Assembly (NCBI GenBank): GCA_003499925.1
Contig: DNRQ01000119.1
Coordinates: 4,952 to 28,379, forward strand
Length of the DNA: 23,428 nt
Direction: 5' to 3'
Source of the DNA: Geobacter sp.
GTDB lineage: Bacteria; Desulfobacterota; Desulfuromonadia; Geobacterales; Geobacteraceae
In this document: positions 1 to 8,077 of the stretch, piece after piece
Position numbering within the stretch: the first letter of the stretch is position 1
How the letters are laid out: each line of letters starts with the position of its first letter
The notes under the pieces: generated by a model
The model's input: only the letters and a program-made list of their open reading frames with translations
Told to the model about the DNA's origin: nothing
The model's database searches: none
Program-made: the position numbers and the translations under genes

Positions 1-143
1 CTCCCATCAAGGGAGGGGCGGGGGGAGGGGAGATCCAGGTGGAACACTGGCGATATGTTGGACAAGTTTTTGTGTGGAAGTTTCTTGCGATGATGTTATT
101 GTTCCCGAAATTCATTTCGTGTGCTTTCCACCGTGAGGTTTCT

Positions 144-851
144 GTGTCTCCAAAGCGCCTATCCATCTTTTCCAGAAACACCATCCTGCTGCTGTTCCTT
201 GTTTCTTTCTCCGCCTGCGCCACGGCCCAAAGGCCGCTCACCGGCATCGTTCCAGGCCGGGAGGTGGAGACGCTCCAATCCTCCATCGGCATTACCGCCA
301 AGTCCGGGGAACGCAGCACCGGCGGCCGCGGTTTCCTGATCTTCAAGCAACCGGACCGCTTTCACATGGCGGTGCTCTCTCCGTTCGGACTTACCGTGCT
401 CGAGGTGTTCAGCGACACCGACCGGCTCACCTGTTTGATACCTTCCCGTCAGATTGCCTACAGCGGATTGTTGTCGGAACTCCCGGAAACAAGCGCGCTC
501 AAAGGCCTGGGGATGATGAAGTGGGTAGTGGCAGCGCCCCCTCCGGCTGAAGGGGTCTCGGCCCGAAGCAGGGAGCTGACCACGGCATCAGGAGACCGGT
601 TCTTTTTCGACGACAACGGGCTGGTCCAGCGCAAGGTCTCGAAACAGGGCGATGAGGTGATTTACCACGATTACCGCAACGTAAACGGCGTCGCCTTTCC
701 CGAGTCGATCGTTATCGGGAGCAGTTTCGGTGCTACGGTAAAAATCACCTTCGAGGAACCGGAGATCAATCAGCCGGTTGAGGATTCCGCAGTGACGCCT
801 ATCCTGGAAGGTTTCACCATCCTTCCGCTTGCCGATTTCAAGGGTTTTTAA
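144..851 (+). CDS. LolB/DUF4292-like outer-membrane lipoprotein
   Basis: Predicted lipoprotein of 235 aa. I chose the GTG at 144 because GAGG lies 5 bases upstream and it gives a compact signal peptide: MSPKRL, then a hydrophobic stretch, then a lipobox-like FSAC. In-frame starts at 39 or 90 would add an odd extension before the signal. The mature part has the beta-rich pattern 'GRGFLIFKQPDRFHMAVLSPFG' split over strands, then a DGDEVIYHDYRNV-like segment, which resembles the half-barrel fold of LolB/DUF4292 lipoproteins that handle lipoproteins or lipids at the outer membrane. The fold assignment is from recognition only and the function is inferred. It stands alone, and the next gene is on the opposite strand. 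Confidence 0.6.
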   Translation: MSPKRLSIFSRNTILLLFLVSFSACATAQRPLTGIVPGREVETLQSSIGITAKSGERSTGGRGFLIFKQPDRFHMAVLSPFGLTVLEVFSDTDRLTCLIPSRQIAYSGLLSELPETSALKGLGMMKWVVAAPPPAEGVSARSRELTTASGDRFFFDDNGLVQRKVSKQGDEVIYHDYRNVNGVAFPESIVIGSSFGATVKITFEEPEINQPVEDSAVTPILEGFTILPLADFKGF

Positions 852-945
852 ACCTGCCATGCCGATGCGCCTGCCGTCCGGCCACCTCCCGCGGCTCTCA
901 TGGCACCCCGGGCAAACTCCCCCGACCCACTGTGATTTAACACCC

Positions 946-1197
946 GATTAGCACGCTACGCTGCAACGGCGGCAGCTTCCCCGAGGCTGCACTCAGTCGG
1001 AGACAAAGTTCCTCTTCGCCAGGCACCTGCACACTCTCCTCCCCCCGGAGGGGGGAGGTCGGGAGGGGGGATGAGTGCGGCTTCTGCGAAGAACTGATAG
1101 GGTTCCCCCTCCCTAGCCCTCCCCCTCCGGGGGAGGGGACAGCTTAGCGTCGGGTCGAAACCATTGCTGTAACTTCTCATAAGCACGCTACCTGATA
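946..1197. repeat. GC-rich dispersed repeat, copy A
   Basis: Non-coding element of about 250 bp, related to the copy at 2537-2850. Both contain CACTCTCCTCCCCCCGGAGG, then GGCTTCTGCGAAGAACTG, then CCCCTCCCTAGCCCTCCCCC. The GATTAGCACGCTAC at the left and ATAAGCACGCTAC at the right are near-identical end motifs. The core can fold into long C/G hairpins. It fills the gap between the first lipoprotein gene and the PagL-like gene. I see no coding potential. Confidence 0.75.
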
Positions 1198-1293
1198 GTG
1201 GCGGTGTTGGGGTTCACGCCGATACGGCCTTTACCCAATCTGCACCTGCCCGATCATGGTGTGCGGCACGGATTGCGGGCGAGAGTCCATAGG

Positions 1294-1899
1294 TCAGCGG
1301 AAAAGGGAGATGCCGAACAGCAATTTGCTCGAGTTGAGCGGTTCGTTGGGTTGAGCGGTGCTCGCGTTGGAGATGTGGTGGTAGCGGTATTCGGCAGAGA
1401 TAGCCATGTCCTCACGGACCAGGTACTGAAGGCCGGTTCCGCCGCCGTAGGAGAAATCGAGCCGGCTCCCCATGCTGGGGAGGCCGAGATCGACGTACAA
1501 CAGACCGCCACCGGCGAAGAGATAGGGAAGGAGACGATCGTCGACCAGGCCGGTGAAATTCCATTTGGCGAGCAGGTTCCCCCCGATCATGACGCGAGTC
1601 TTGGGATCGACCACCAGGTGGATCGGAAGCTCCAGCACGTGTTCGAACTGCCCTCGGTACCAGCCAACGCCAAACTCGTCGCTGAGAAAATAGCCGAACC
1701 TGCCGACGAAATCCACGGTCTGCACCTCGGTGCGGGTCTCTCCGAGCCCGCGATGGGTGATGCCGTAGCCGACGAGGAAACTGTACTCAGTGGATGCTAC
1801 GGGAAACGGTGGAATCTGTTGCGCTTTTGCGACGCCGGTGGCCGCAGTTACCAGGAGGATCACAAGGAGTGCCGTTGACAGGGCGGGGATTTTTGCCAT
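1294..1899 (-). CDS. PagL-family lipid A 3-O-deacylase-like outer-membrane protein
   Basis: 201 aa with a signal peptide (hydrophobic residues 8-22, cleavage likely after AKA at 24-26) and alternating beta strands ending in phenylalanine-arginine, typical of a small outer-membrane barrel. GGAG lies 7 bases before the ATG. PagL removes the 3-O acyl chain of lipid A. The family signature H-x-S-N-A is present at H175-S177-N178. In Pseudomonas PagL the catalytic Glu lies 14 residues after the His; here that position is Asn189. The family match is good, but the deacylase activity is uncertain because of the third catalytic residue. It is a single gene with no obvious operon partners. Confidence 0.75.
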   Translation of the reverse strand: MAKIPALSTALLVILLVTAATGVAKAQQIPPFPVASTEYSFLVGYGITHRGLGETRTEVQTVDFVGRFGYFLSDEFGVGWYRGQFEHVLELPIHLVVDPKTRVMIGGNLLAKWNFTGLVDDRLLPYLFAGGGLLYVDLGLPSMGSRLDFSYGGGTGLQYLVREDMAISAEYRYHHISNASTAQPNEPLNSSKLLFGISLFR

Positions 1900-2248
1900 T
1901 ATCTACTCCGAGGCAGGTCGTAGAGCTTAAGCTGCCAATGAAAGTGGAGCCAGAGATGATGATACCAAAAATGCCGGACATTTCCGGCGACTGACCAAAA
2001 AGCCCTGATCGGAGCACGCTTTGGAGACAAAGAGCCGGGTTGAGGATCAGCACGGATGGACCAAACCTCCGGGGCTTTAACCAGAATGCCAAATCAACTC
2101 TATTAATTAAGCCAACATCTTGGTATTGTTATGGGTATGAAGCGGGCAAACTGGTACATGTCCCGGGGCGGGTATCAGGGGGGCCGGGGAAGCGCGCAGC
2201 CGGATCCAGTTTGTCGAAGAAGCTTCGATCTATTGCAAGGAGTCTGTC
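1900..2248. other. intergenic region, nothing recognisable
   Basis: Gap of 349 bases between the divergently placed PagL-like and small lipoprotein genes. It should contain both promoters. There is an AT-rich stretch near 2098-2135, but I could not place a convincing -35/-10 pair. No RNA gene or repeat of the local GC-rich families is visible here. Confidence 0.4.
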
Positions 2249-2521
2249 ATGAAATACACTGTCGCCTCAACTCTCTCCCTTGGTCTTTTACTTCTCTGCT
2301 CGTGCACGATATTTGAAGCCAAGCAACCGTCTTCGCCTCCTGAAGCGCCCAAAACTCTCTCCGTCCCGGTCGGGAAAAACTGGCAGGTCGTCGAGGAGGC
2401 GCCGAAGTTGACCAACGAGCGCCATGACCGGCTTCCTTTTCAGACCGAGGAGTCCATTCAGCCCGAAGGTGCAAAAACCGTGTCTCCTGCGGATCAGCGT
2501 AAGCTCGAGACCCCTCGCTGA
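2249..2521 (+). CDS. small predicted lipoprotein
   Basis: 90 aa. AAGGAG lies 7 bases before the ATG. Residues 1-19 form a lipoprotein signal ending in the lipobox LCSC (Cys19). The mature part is short, rich in Pro, Glu and Lys, and looks unstructured, with no domain I recognise. Function unknown. It may be a tether or an envelope stress lipoprotein, but nothing in the sequence decides this. Confidence 0.65.
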   Translation: MKYTVASTLSLGLLLLCSCTIFEAKQPSSPPEAPKTLSVPVGKNWQVVEEAPKLTNERHDRLPFQTEESIQPEGAKTVSPADQRKLETPR

Positions 2522-2536
2522 AGCCTTTGGCAACCG

Positions 2537-2850
2537 GATTAGCACTACTCTTCAGAACGTCGGTAACTACCACTTCCCCCTTTGAAAGACGGAGAGTGGG
2601 GGCAGTGCCATAAGCTACCTGATCAGCACCTGACCCCGCTCTGCGGCGCTTTGTCGGATACAAAGTTCATCTTAGCTAGGCCCTGCTCACTCTCCTCCCC
2701 CCGGAGGGGGGAGGTCGGGAGGGGGGAAGCCAGCGGCTTCTGCGAAGAACTGGCGAGGCTCCCCCTCCCTAGCCCTCCCCCTCCGGGGGAGGGGACAATT
2801 TGCGCGTGGGATTAATCTATTGCTGTGACTTTCAGAAGAGAGCGCTTATC
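2537..2850. repeat. GC-rich MITE-like repeat, copy B
   Basis: Second copy of the 946-1197 family. Its ends form an imperfect terminal inverted repeat: GATTAGCACTACTCTTCAGA on the left, and on the right the complement of GATAAGCGCTCTCTTCTGAA. The core holds two opposed C/G-rich palindromes. It is followed directly by another element (2846-2957). No transposase is encoded, so this is a non-autonomous element if it is mobile. Confidence 0.7.
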
Positions 2851-2957
2851 TTCCGCTGTTCAGGTCCCTCCCCCTTCAGCCTTCGCCAAGGCTACGGCTG
2901 ACAAGTCAAGGGAGAGGGGGCTTGTACAGCGTGCGGGAAATTAGCACCGACCTTGAC
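2846..2957. repeat. short GC-rich repeat with GCGTGCGGGAAATTAGCACC tail
   Basis: The left end reads TTATCTTCCGC, the core is CCCTCCCCCTTCAG...AAGGGAGAGGGGG, and the right end is the tail motif GCGTGCGGGAAATTAGCACC. Related tails occur near 6079, 23088 and 23370. This marks it as a member of the window's dispersed palindromic family. Confidence 0.65.
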
Positions 2958-3078
2958 TTAATGGCAGTGGTGCTAGGGAGAGGGGGGAATGTGCCGACTG
3001 CCATAACGCAGCCGGGCCACGCTGCTGAGTGAAGGAAGCCTGATCGACCAATCTCCGCAACTTCCAAGAGGAAAAGAC

Positions 3079-4155
3079 ATGGACAAGAAAGTGTACCTGA
3101 GCGTGCTGGCTGCCCTTGCCACCGCCGCTGCCATTGGCCTTTTTGCCGTGCTTGCCGCGCCGATCGCCAAGCCGATCGCCTGGGCACTGATCATCGGCAT
3201 CGCCACGATACCGCACCATGCCCGTCTGCACAGACGGCATCCCGATCGCCCGGGCCGCTCTGCCGGGCTCATGGTTCTCGCCATAACGATCTGCTTCATA
3301 CTCCCCACGGCCGGCCTGGTCATCACGGCCGCGACAAACGCCGGCGAGTGGTATAAGCAGGTTGAGCAACTCATCGCCACCATTTCGAGGACGGGGGCCA
3401 GCACCCTCAGCCAAATCCCCCTGATCAACACGATCATTTCCATGATGGAGACCTACGGCATAGACCTGGCGGGAATGAGTGCAAAAGTTGCCTCCGGCGG
3501 ATCCACCTATATCCTGAACGCCGCGGGGAACGTGGCTAAAAATCTCTTCGACTTCCTCTTCACCCTTGCAGTTGCGCTCTTCGTGCTCTTTTTCATCTAC
3601 CGCGATGGCGAGAGGGTGGTCGACACCTTCATCGAGCGTCTTGCTCCCAACCGGCAAAAAGCAAAGCGCTACGCAAGCGAGATCCGCTCGATTACCACCG
3701 CAGTGGTGGTCGGCACCATCCTCACCTGTTGTATTCAAGGCGTGATAGCTGGTCTGGGCTACTGGGTCGCGGGTGTGCCGGCCCCTATTTTCTGCGGCGC
3801 TCTTACGGCTATCGCGGCGCTGATACCGGTTGTCGGTACCGCCATCGTATGGGTCCCGCTCGTCGCGTTGATCGCCCTCAACGGTGCTTATCTCACGGCG
3901 ATTCTCCTCGCGCTCTGGTGCCTCATCTTCGTCGGGATGTCCGATAATGCCATACGTCCGCTGGCCATCGGAGCAACCAGCGATATCCCCGTATTGGCCG
4001 TTGTGCTGGGCGCGATCTGCGGCGTGGTGATGATGGGCCTGCTTGGCCTCATCCTGGGGCCCCTCGTCTTTGGCATCCTGATGAGCTTGTGGGATGATGC
4101 GGTCGCAGAGATTGAGCCGGTTGATGACGCCGCCAATAAACCTCAGCACCACTAG
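3079..4155 (+). CDS. AI-2E family (PerM/YdiK-type) membrane transporter
   Basis: 358 aa, the usual length for this family, with GAGG upstream of the ATG. There are about eight membrane segments: a pair at the N-terminus (about 8-30 and 33-50), one near 71-90, then a run of long hydrophobic helices from about 150 to 340. The family hallmark Asp-Asn-x-x-x-Arg-Pro (DNAIRP) lies at about 289-294, followed by the glycine-rich GVVMMGLLGLILGP helix. Members are inner-membrane exporters or antiporters; the substrate cannot be told from the sequence. It is monocistronic, between repeat elements. Confidence 0.88.
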   Translation: MDKKVYLSVLAALATAAAIGLFAVLAAPIAKPIAWALIIGIATIPHHARLHRRHPDRPGRSAGLMVLAITICFILPTAGLVITAATNAGEWYKQVEQLIATISRTGASTLSQIPLINTIISMMETYGIDLAGMSAKVASGGSTYILNAAGNVAKNLFDFLFTLAVALFVLFFIYRDGERVVDTFIERLAPNRQKAKRYASEIRSITTAVVVGTILTCCIQGVIAGLGYWVAGVPAPIFCGALTAIAALIPVVGTAIVWVPLVALIALNGAYLTAILLALWCLIFVGMSDNAIRPLAIGATSDIPVLAVVLGAICGVVMMGLLGLILGPLVFGILMSLWDDAVAEIEPVDDAANKPQHH

Positions 4156-4239
4156 TAATCTGTTTCCGCCGACATGAAAAGCCGCCGATCCCTGTATCCG
4201 AATCCGAGTAGCTCCCCTTGAAAAGGCTGATCGCATCTC

Positions 4240-4449
4240 ACGGTCCCCTTGGCTGCGCTTGTCGCAGCCAAGGGGACCGTGGCTGCGCTTGTCGCATCTC
4301 GTTCCCAAGCTCCAGCTTGGGAACGTAAGGGTACGCGAAGCTCCGCTTCGCCAGGATGCCGAGCTGGAGCTTTGCCGCTATACGTTCCCAAGCTGGAGCT
4401 TGGGAACGAGAACGGCTTCGCCAGGATGCCAAGCTCCAGCTTGGGAACG
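4240..4449. repeat. cluster of REP-like palindromes
   Basis: Starts with a near-perfect 41-bp palindrome (4240-4280), whose arms read ACGGTCCCCTTGGCTGCG. Next come two complete copies of the palindrome GTTCCCAAGCTCCAGCTTGG (4300-4325 and 4383-4408) and a half copy (4428-4449), separated by CTTCGCCAGGATGCC repeats. It lies between the permease and the next small gene. As RNA it would fold into stable hairpins and could act as a transcription or decay barrier. Confidence 0.8.
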
Positions 4450-4609
4450 CCCTCTCCCTCCGGAGGAGGGGACTCATGATAACCATCTTTCTGGACACAA
4501 CACAAAAGTTTATACTGATGGAGAAGGCGTCACAGAAGCAACTGGTCCGGAGCAGTTGAATGACCGGTCCCGGGTCAAGTCCGGGTAAGAAGATCAAAGG
4601 AGTCAAGTC

Positions 4610-4771
4610 ATGAAAAGAGTATCCATCATGTCGGTTCTGCTGTTGGTGGCATCCATGATGCTCTCCGGTTGCATCGTCCCGTACTGGGACCACGGCTGGC
4701 ACGGCGGGCACCATCACGACGGCGGTGACGGTCGCGGTGGCGGACATCGCGGTGGCGGAGGACGTCGCTGA
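4610..4771 (+). CDS. 53-aa His/Gly-rich lipoprotein
   Basis: Short gene with AAAGGAG 7 bases before the ATG. The N-terminus MKRVSIMSV runs into a hydrophobic stretch and a classic lipobox LSGC (Cys21). The mature peptide of about 33 residues is almost only Trp, His, Gly, Asp and Arg, with HGGHHHDGGDGRGGGHRGGG. The His cluster could bind metal, but this is inference. It lies 81 bases upstream of a secreted START-like gene on the same strand and may be co-transcribed with it. Confidence 0.65.
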   Translation: MKRVSIMSVLLLVASMMLSGCIVPYWDHGWHGGHHHDGGDGRGGGHRGGGGRR

Positions 4772-4852
4772 TAGACAAGGCGACACTTTACGGTACCCTG
4801 TTGCTGGCAGCCGGAATTCCACGACGGCGACAGGCCTTAAGGTACTAGTCAT

Positions 4853-5773
4853 ATGATCAACATAACGCGGTTTCTTCTCGGACGATGCATTGGGGTTTTT
4901 CTTTGGGCTGCAGTCGTTCTCTGGTGCAGCATCGGAGTCGCCGCGGAGCCCGTGACCAGCGGGGGAGGTGCTCTTGTCGCTAAATATCCTTCCATCAGGG
5001 CCCATCTGGAAAGGAATCAATTCGGCGCCCCGATTTACCTGGAGTCGACAGAGGCGGAAGGCTCTCTGCGCGTCGACATGTACGGAATCTTCAACCACCC
5101 TTTCGATGCCGTCAAAGAAGCGCTCCACACTCCAACCAACTGGTGCGAGATCGCCCTGCTGCATATCAACATCAAGGCGTGCACCTCGAAAAAAACGGCC
5201 GATCAATGGCTGTTGACGCTCTACAGCGGCCGCAAGTACTATCAGCTGCCCGGTGACGCATACCCGCTCAAGCTGAATTTCCGCATCGCTTCCGAGCAGC
5301 CTGACTTTCTCGACCTCACCCTTGTTGCCGACGAGGGTCCGCTTCGCACCAAGGACCACCGGATCAGGCTTCAAGCGGTGCCGCTCGATCAGGGAAGGAC
5401 TCTGGTCCATTTCAGCTACACCTACAGGCACGGTTCGGTGGCGCGCATGGCAATAAAAAGCTATTTCGCCACGCTGGGCCGTGACAAGGTCGGTTTCACC
5501 ATCATCTCCCGCAAAGGAGGCAAACCTGTATATATAGATGGGGTGAGGGGCGCGGTCGAACGCAACACGGTTCGTTACTACCTGGCTCTGCATACCTACA
5601 TGGACACTCTAAAGTACCCGGAGGGGCAGCGCTTCGAGCAACGGATCAGTCGCTGGTACGACCTGACCGCGAAGTATCCACGACAGCTGAAAGAGACGGA
5701 AAAGGGCGAATATCTTGCCAATAAGCGACAAGAGCGTAAAAACCAGATCATGATGCAGAAAAAGGAGGGGTGA
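4853..5773 (+). CDS. secreted START/SRPBCC-like protein
   Basis: 306 aa. The signal peptide spans residues 1-31 and ends in VAA. The body has the pattern of a START/SRPBCC-type lipid- or ligand-binding fold: 'MYGIFNHPFDAVKEAL' near residue 75, then NWCEIALLHINIKAC, a series of beta strands, and a C-terminal helix. The tail (about 270-306) is very rich in Lys, Arg, Glu and Gln. The fold assignment is tentative and no catalytic residues are apparent. The stop is 4 bases before the next gene's start, so the two are very likely co-transcribed. Confidence 0.6.
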   Translation: MINITRFLLGRCIGVFLWAAVVLWCSIGVAAEPVTSGGGALVAKYPSIRAHLERNQFGAPIYLESTEAEGSLRVDMYGIFNHPFDAVKEALHTPTNWCEIALLHINIKACTSKKTADQWLLTLYSGRKYYQLPGDAYPLKLNFRIASEQPDFLDLTLVADEGPLRTKDHRIRLQAVPLDQGRTLVHFSYTYRHGSVARMAIKSYFATLGRDKVGFTIISRKGGKPVYIDGVRGAVERNTVRYYLALHTYMDTLKYPEGQRFEQRISRWYDLTAKYPRQLKETEKGEYLANKRQERKNQIMMQKKEG

Positions 5774-5777
5774 TGGC

Positions 5778-6074
5778 ATGGGATGCTATTTGCTGACTCG
5801 CATTTTCGTGGCAGTTTTGTTGACCGCCTTCATGGGCACCGCAGCCAGCGCCGACAACGGCTACCGGCAAGGTGGCAAGGAAATCGGGAAAGGGTTCAAG
5901 GAAGGAGGCAAACAGATCGGTCAGGGGGCGAAGAAAATCGGCATTGCTACGGGGAAAACAGTCAAGAAGGCCGGCAAAGCAACCGGTAAGGCGTTCAAAA
6001 AGGCGGGGCAGGAAACCGGCAAGGCCTTCAAGAGGGCAGGTCAGGAAACTGGCGATGCGGTCAAGGGTAGATAG
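5778..6074 (+). CDS. exported Lys/Gly 11-mer repeat protein (LEA-like)
   Basis: 98 aa. AAAGGAGGGG lies 7 bases before the ATG. The signal peptide ends at about residue 25 (ASA). The rest is an 11-residue repeat of the type AGQETGKAFKR and AGKATGKAFKK, strongly basic, giving an amphipathic helix if folded. This resembles LEA group 3 11-mer proteins linked with desiccation or membrane protection, but the likeness is of composition and period only. It is the last gene of the 4853 unit and is followed by a GC-rich repeat. Confidence 0.6.
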   Translation: MGCYLLTRIFVAVLLTAFMGTAASADNGYRQGGKEIGKGFKEGGKQIGQGAKKIGIATGKTVKKAGKATGKAFKKAGQETGKAFKRAGQETGDAVKGR

Positions 6075-6077
6075 TCC

Positions 6078-6205
6078 CGCGTGCGGGAAATCAGCACCGG
6101 ACCTGATTCAATCTAGCGACGATCCTACGCCGAAAAAGCTCCCTCCCCTTATGGGGGCAAGCACCCCCATCCCCCTCCTGACCTCCCCGTTGAAGGGGGA
6201 GGAAC
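6078..6205. repeat. GC-rich dispersed repeat
   Basis: Contains the tail motif GCGTGCGGGAAATCAGCACC, followed by opposed C- and G-rich arms (CTCCCTCCCCTTATGGGGGC and CCTCCCCGTTGAAGGGGGAG). It sits between two convergent genes, where it could serve as a bidirectional transcription barrier (inference). Confidence 0.6.
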
Positions 6206-6221
6206 CTGCGCGGTAAATTTA

Positions 6222-7073
6222 TTAGAGGGTAAAATAGAAGGTGGCACCGTGCTTCGGCGCCCCTTCAGCCCAGACCCTGCCGCCATGACGGCCGATGATC
6301 CTCTTTACGGCGGTAAGGCCGATGCCGTTTCCCGGGAAAAGTGCTGCATCGTGCAGATGCTGGAACGGATGGAACAGTCTTCCTGATTCCGCCATGTCAA
6401 AGCCAGCGCCGTTGTCCCGGACATAGAAGGCCTGGCCTGAATCGACTTCAGTAGCGCCGAACTCTATTTGGGCCGCCTCTCTTTGCGAGGTGAACTTCCA
6501 GGCGTTATCGAAGAGCTTCCGCAGCGCTATCTTTAGCATGCTGGCGTCCCCCGTGACACGGAGATGCGGTTTTATGCAAAATACCACCGATCGTTGCGGT
6601 GCAGTAAGGCTCAGTTCATCGGCGATCGCGCTCGCGATTTCGCTCAGGTCCACAGAGACCTGCTGCAACTCGAGATGGGACACCCGGGAGAGCTGCATGA
6701 GCGCATCGATCAACTCATTCATCTGCTGTGTCGATTCCAGGATGCTGTCGAGATTGTTTAGCCCATCGACGTCCAGCTCGTCGGCACAGCGTTGCTTGAC
6801 CTCCCGGGTGAAGCCGCTTATCCTCCTGAGGGGAGCAAAGAGCTCGTGGGCAACCGAGTAGTTGAACTCTTCCAGAACAGCATTGATGGCGTCAAGCCTC
6901 GCTGCCTGATCCATCAGTAACTGTTCCAATTGTTCCAACTGCTGAATCTGGGCCCTGGTTTCCTCGGTCTGTGTGCCGTCTTCCAGCATAGCGCGGATCG
7001 ATTCCAAGGTGGAACGCACGATCTTCATCAGGCCAACCGAGACGTTATCGCTGATCGTTGAAGTTTCAGGCAT
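6222..7073 (-). CDS. sensor-less histidine kinase (phytochrome-type HisKA-HATPase)
   Basis: 283 aa from the ATG at 7073, which has AAGGGG 5 bases upstream; a GTG at 7124 is possible but less well placed. Residues 1-70 are helical with a Gln/Glu-rich coiled coil. The HisKA box is FNYSVAHELFAPLRRISGF with the phospho-acceptor His76. The ATPase domain has the N box LRKLFDNAWKFTS (Asn190), the G1 box RDNGAGFD (Asp220), the F box and the G2 box GNGIGLTAVKRIIGRHGG. No PAS, GAF or membrane segment precedes the catalytic part, and no response regulator lies next to it. It is probably a cytoplasmic orphan kinase that senses through a partner. Confidence 0.88.
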   Translation of the reverse strand: MPETSTISDNVSVGLMKIVRSTLESIRAMLEDGTQTEETRAQIQQLEQLEQLLMDQAARLDAINAVLEEFNYSVAHELFAPLRRISGFTREVKQRCADELDVDGLNNLDSILESTQQMNELIDALMQLSRVSHLELQQVSVDLSEIASAIADELSLTAPQRSVVFCIKPHLRVTGDASMLKIALRKLFDNAWKFTSQREAAQIEFGATEVDSGQAFYVRDNGAGFDMAESGRLFHPFQHLHDAALFPGNGIGLTAVKRIIGRHGGRVWAEGAPKHGATFYFTL

Positions 7074-7372
7074 GTTTTCCCCTTCAGCGTCTATCACCGC
7101 TAGGTATCCAGTCTCAGGGTTCACTGCGCTGCCTGCGCGATATCTGCAGGGATCCCTGCGCCGGCAGAGGAAAGTTTATATAATTATCATTGGTTTGTCC
7201 TTATAAATTATTGCCAAATCTTCAACGGTGACATGGGATCATGATTCATAGCCCTCACCCCTGCCTTCTCCCGCTTGGCCGCCGTAGCATCCAGGCCTTG
7301 GCTGCGTCGGTCGGGGGCGCAGGCCCTGAGGGCTGGGGAGAGTTATCAATCAATCCAGTAGAAGGATCTGCG

Positions 7373-8073
<701 letters not shown>

Positions 8074-8077
<4 letters not shown>

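Noticed and set aside
1198..1878. 226-aa plus-strand frame opposite the PagL-like gene
   Set aside because: The minus strand has signal peptide, ribosome site and the H-x-S-N-A family motif; this frame has none of these.
2941..4308. Long open frame on the minus strand opposite the AI-2E transporter gene
   Set aside because: Composition is that of an antisense shadow (His, Asp, Gly and Arg in excess), and the plus-strand gene has clear motifs, membrane segments and a ribosome site.
4238..5593. 451-aa minus-strand frame across the REP cluster and the START-like gene
   Set aside because: It runs through palindromic repeats and is antisense to two genes with good starts.
7160..7200. AATGATAATTAT sequence upstream of the kinase that resembles a Fur box
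   Set aside because: Only about 11 of 19 positions agree and the region is simply AT-rich; neither neighbour is an iron gene.
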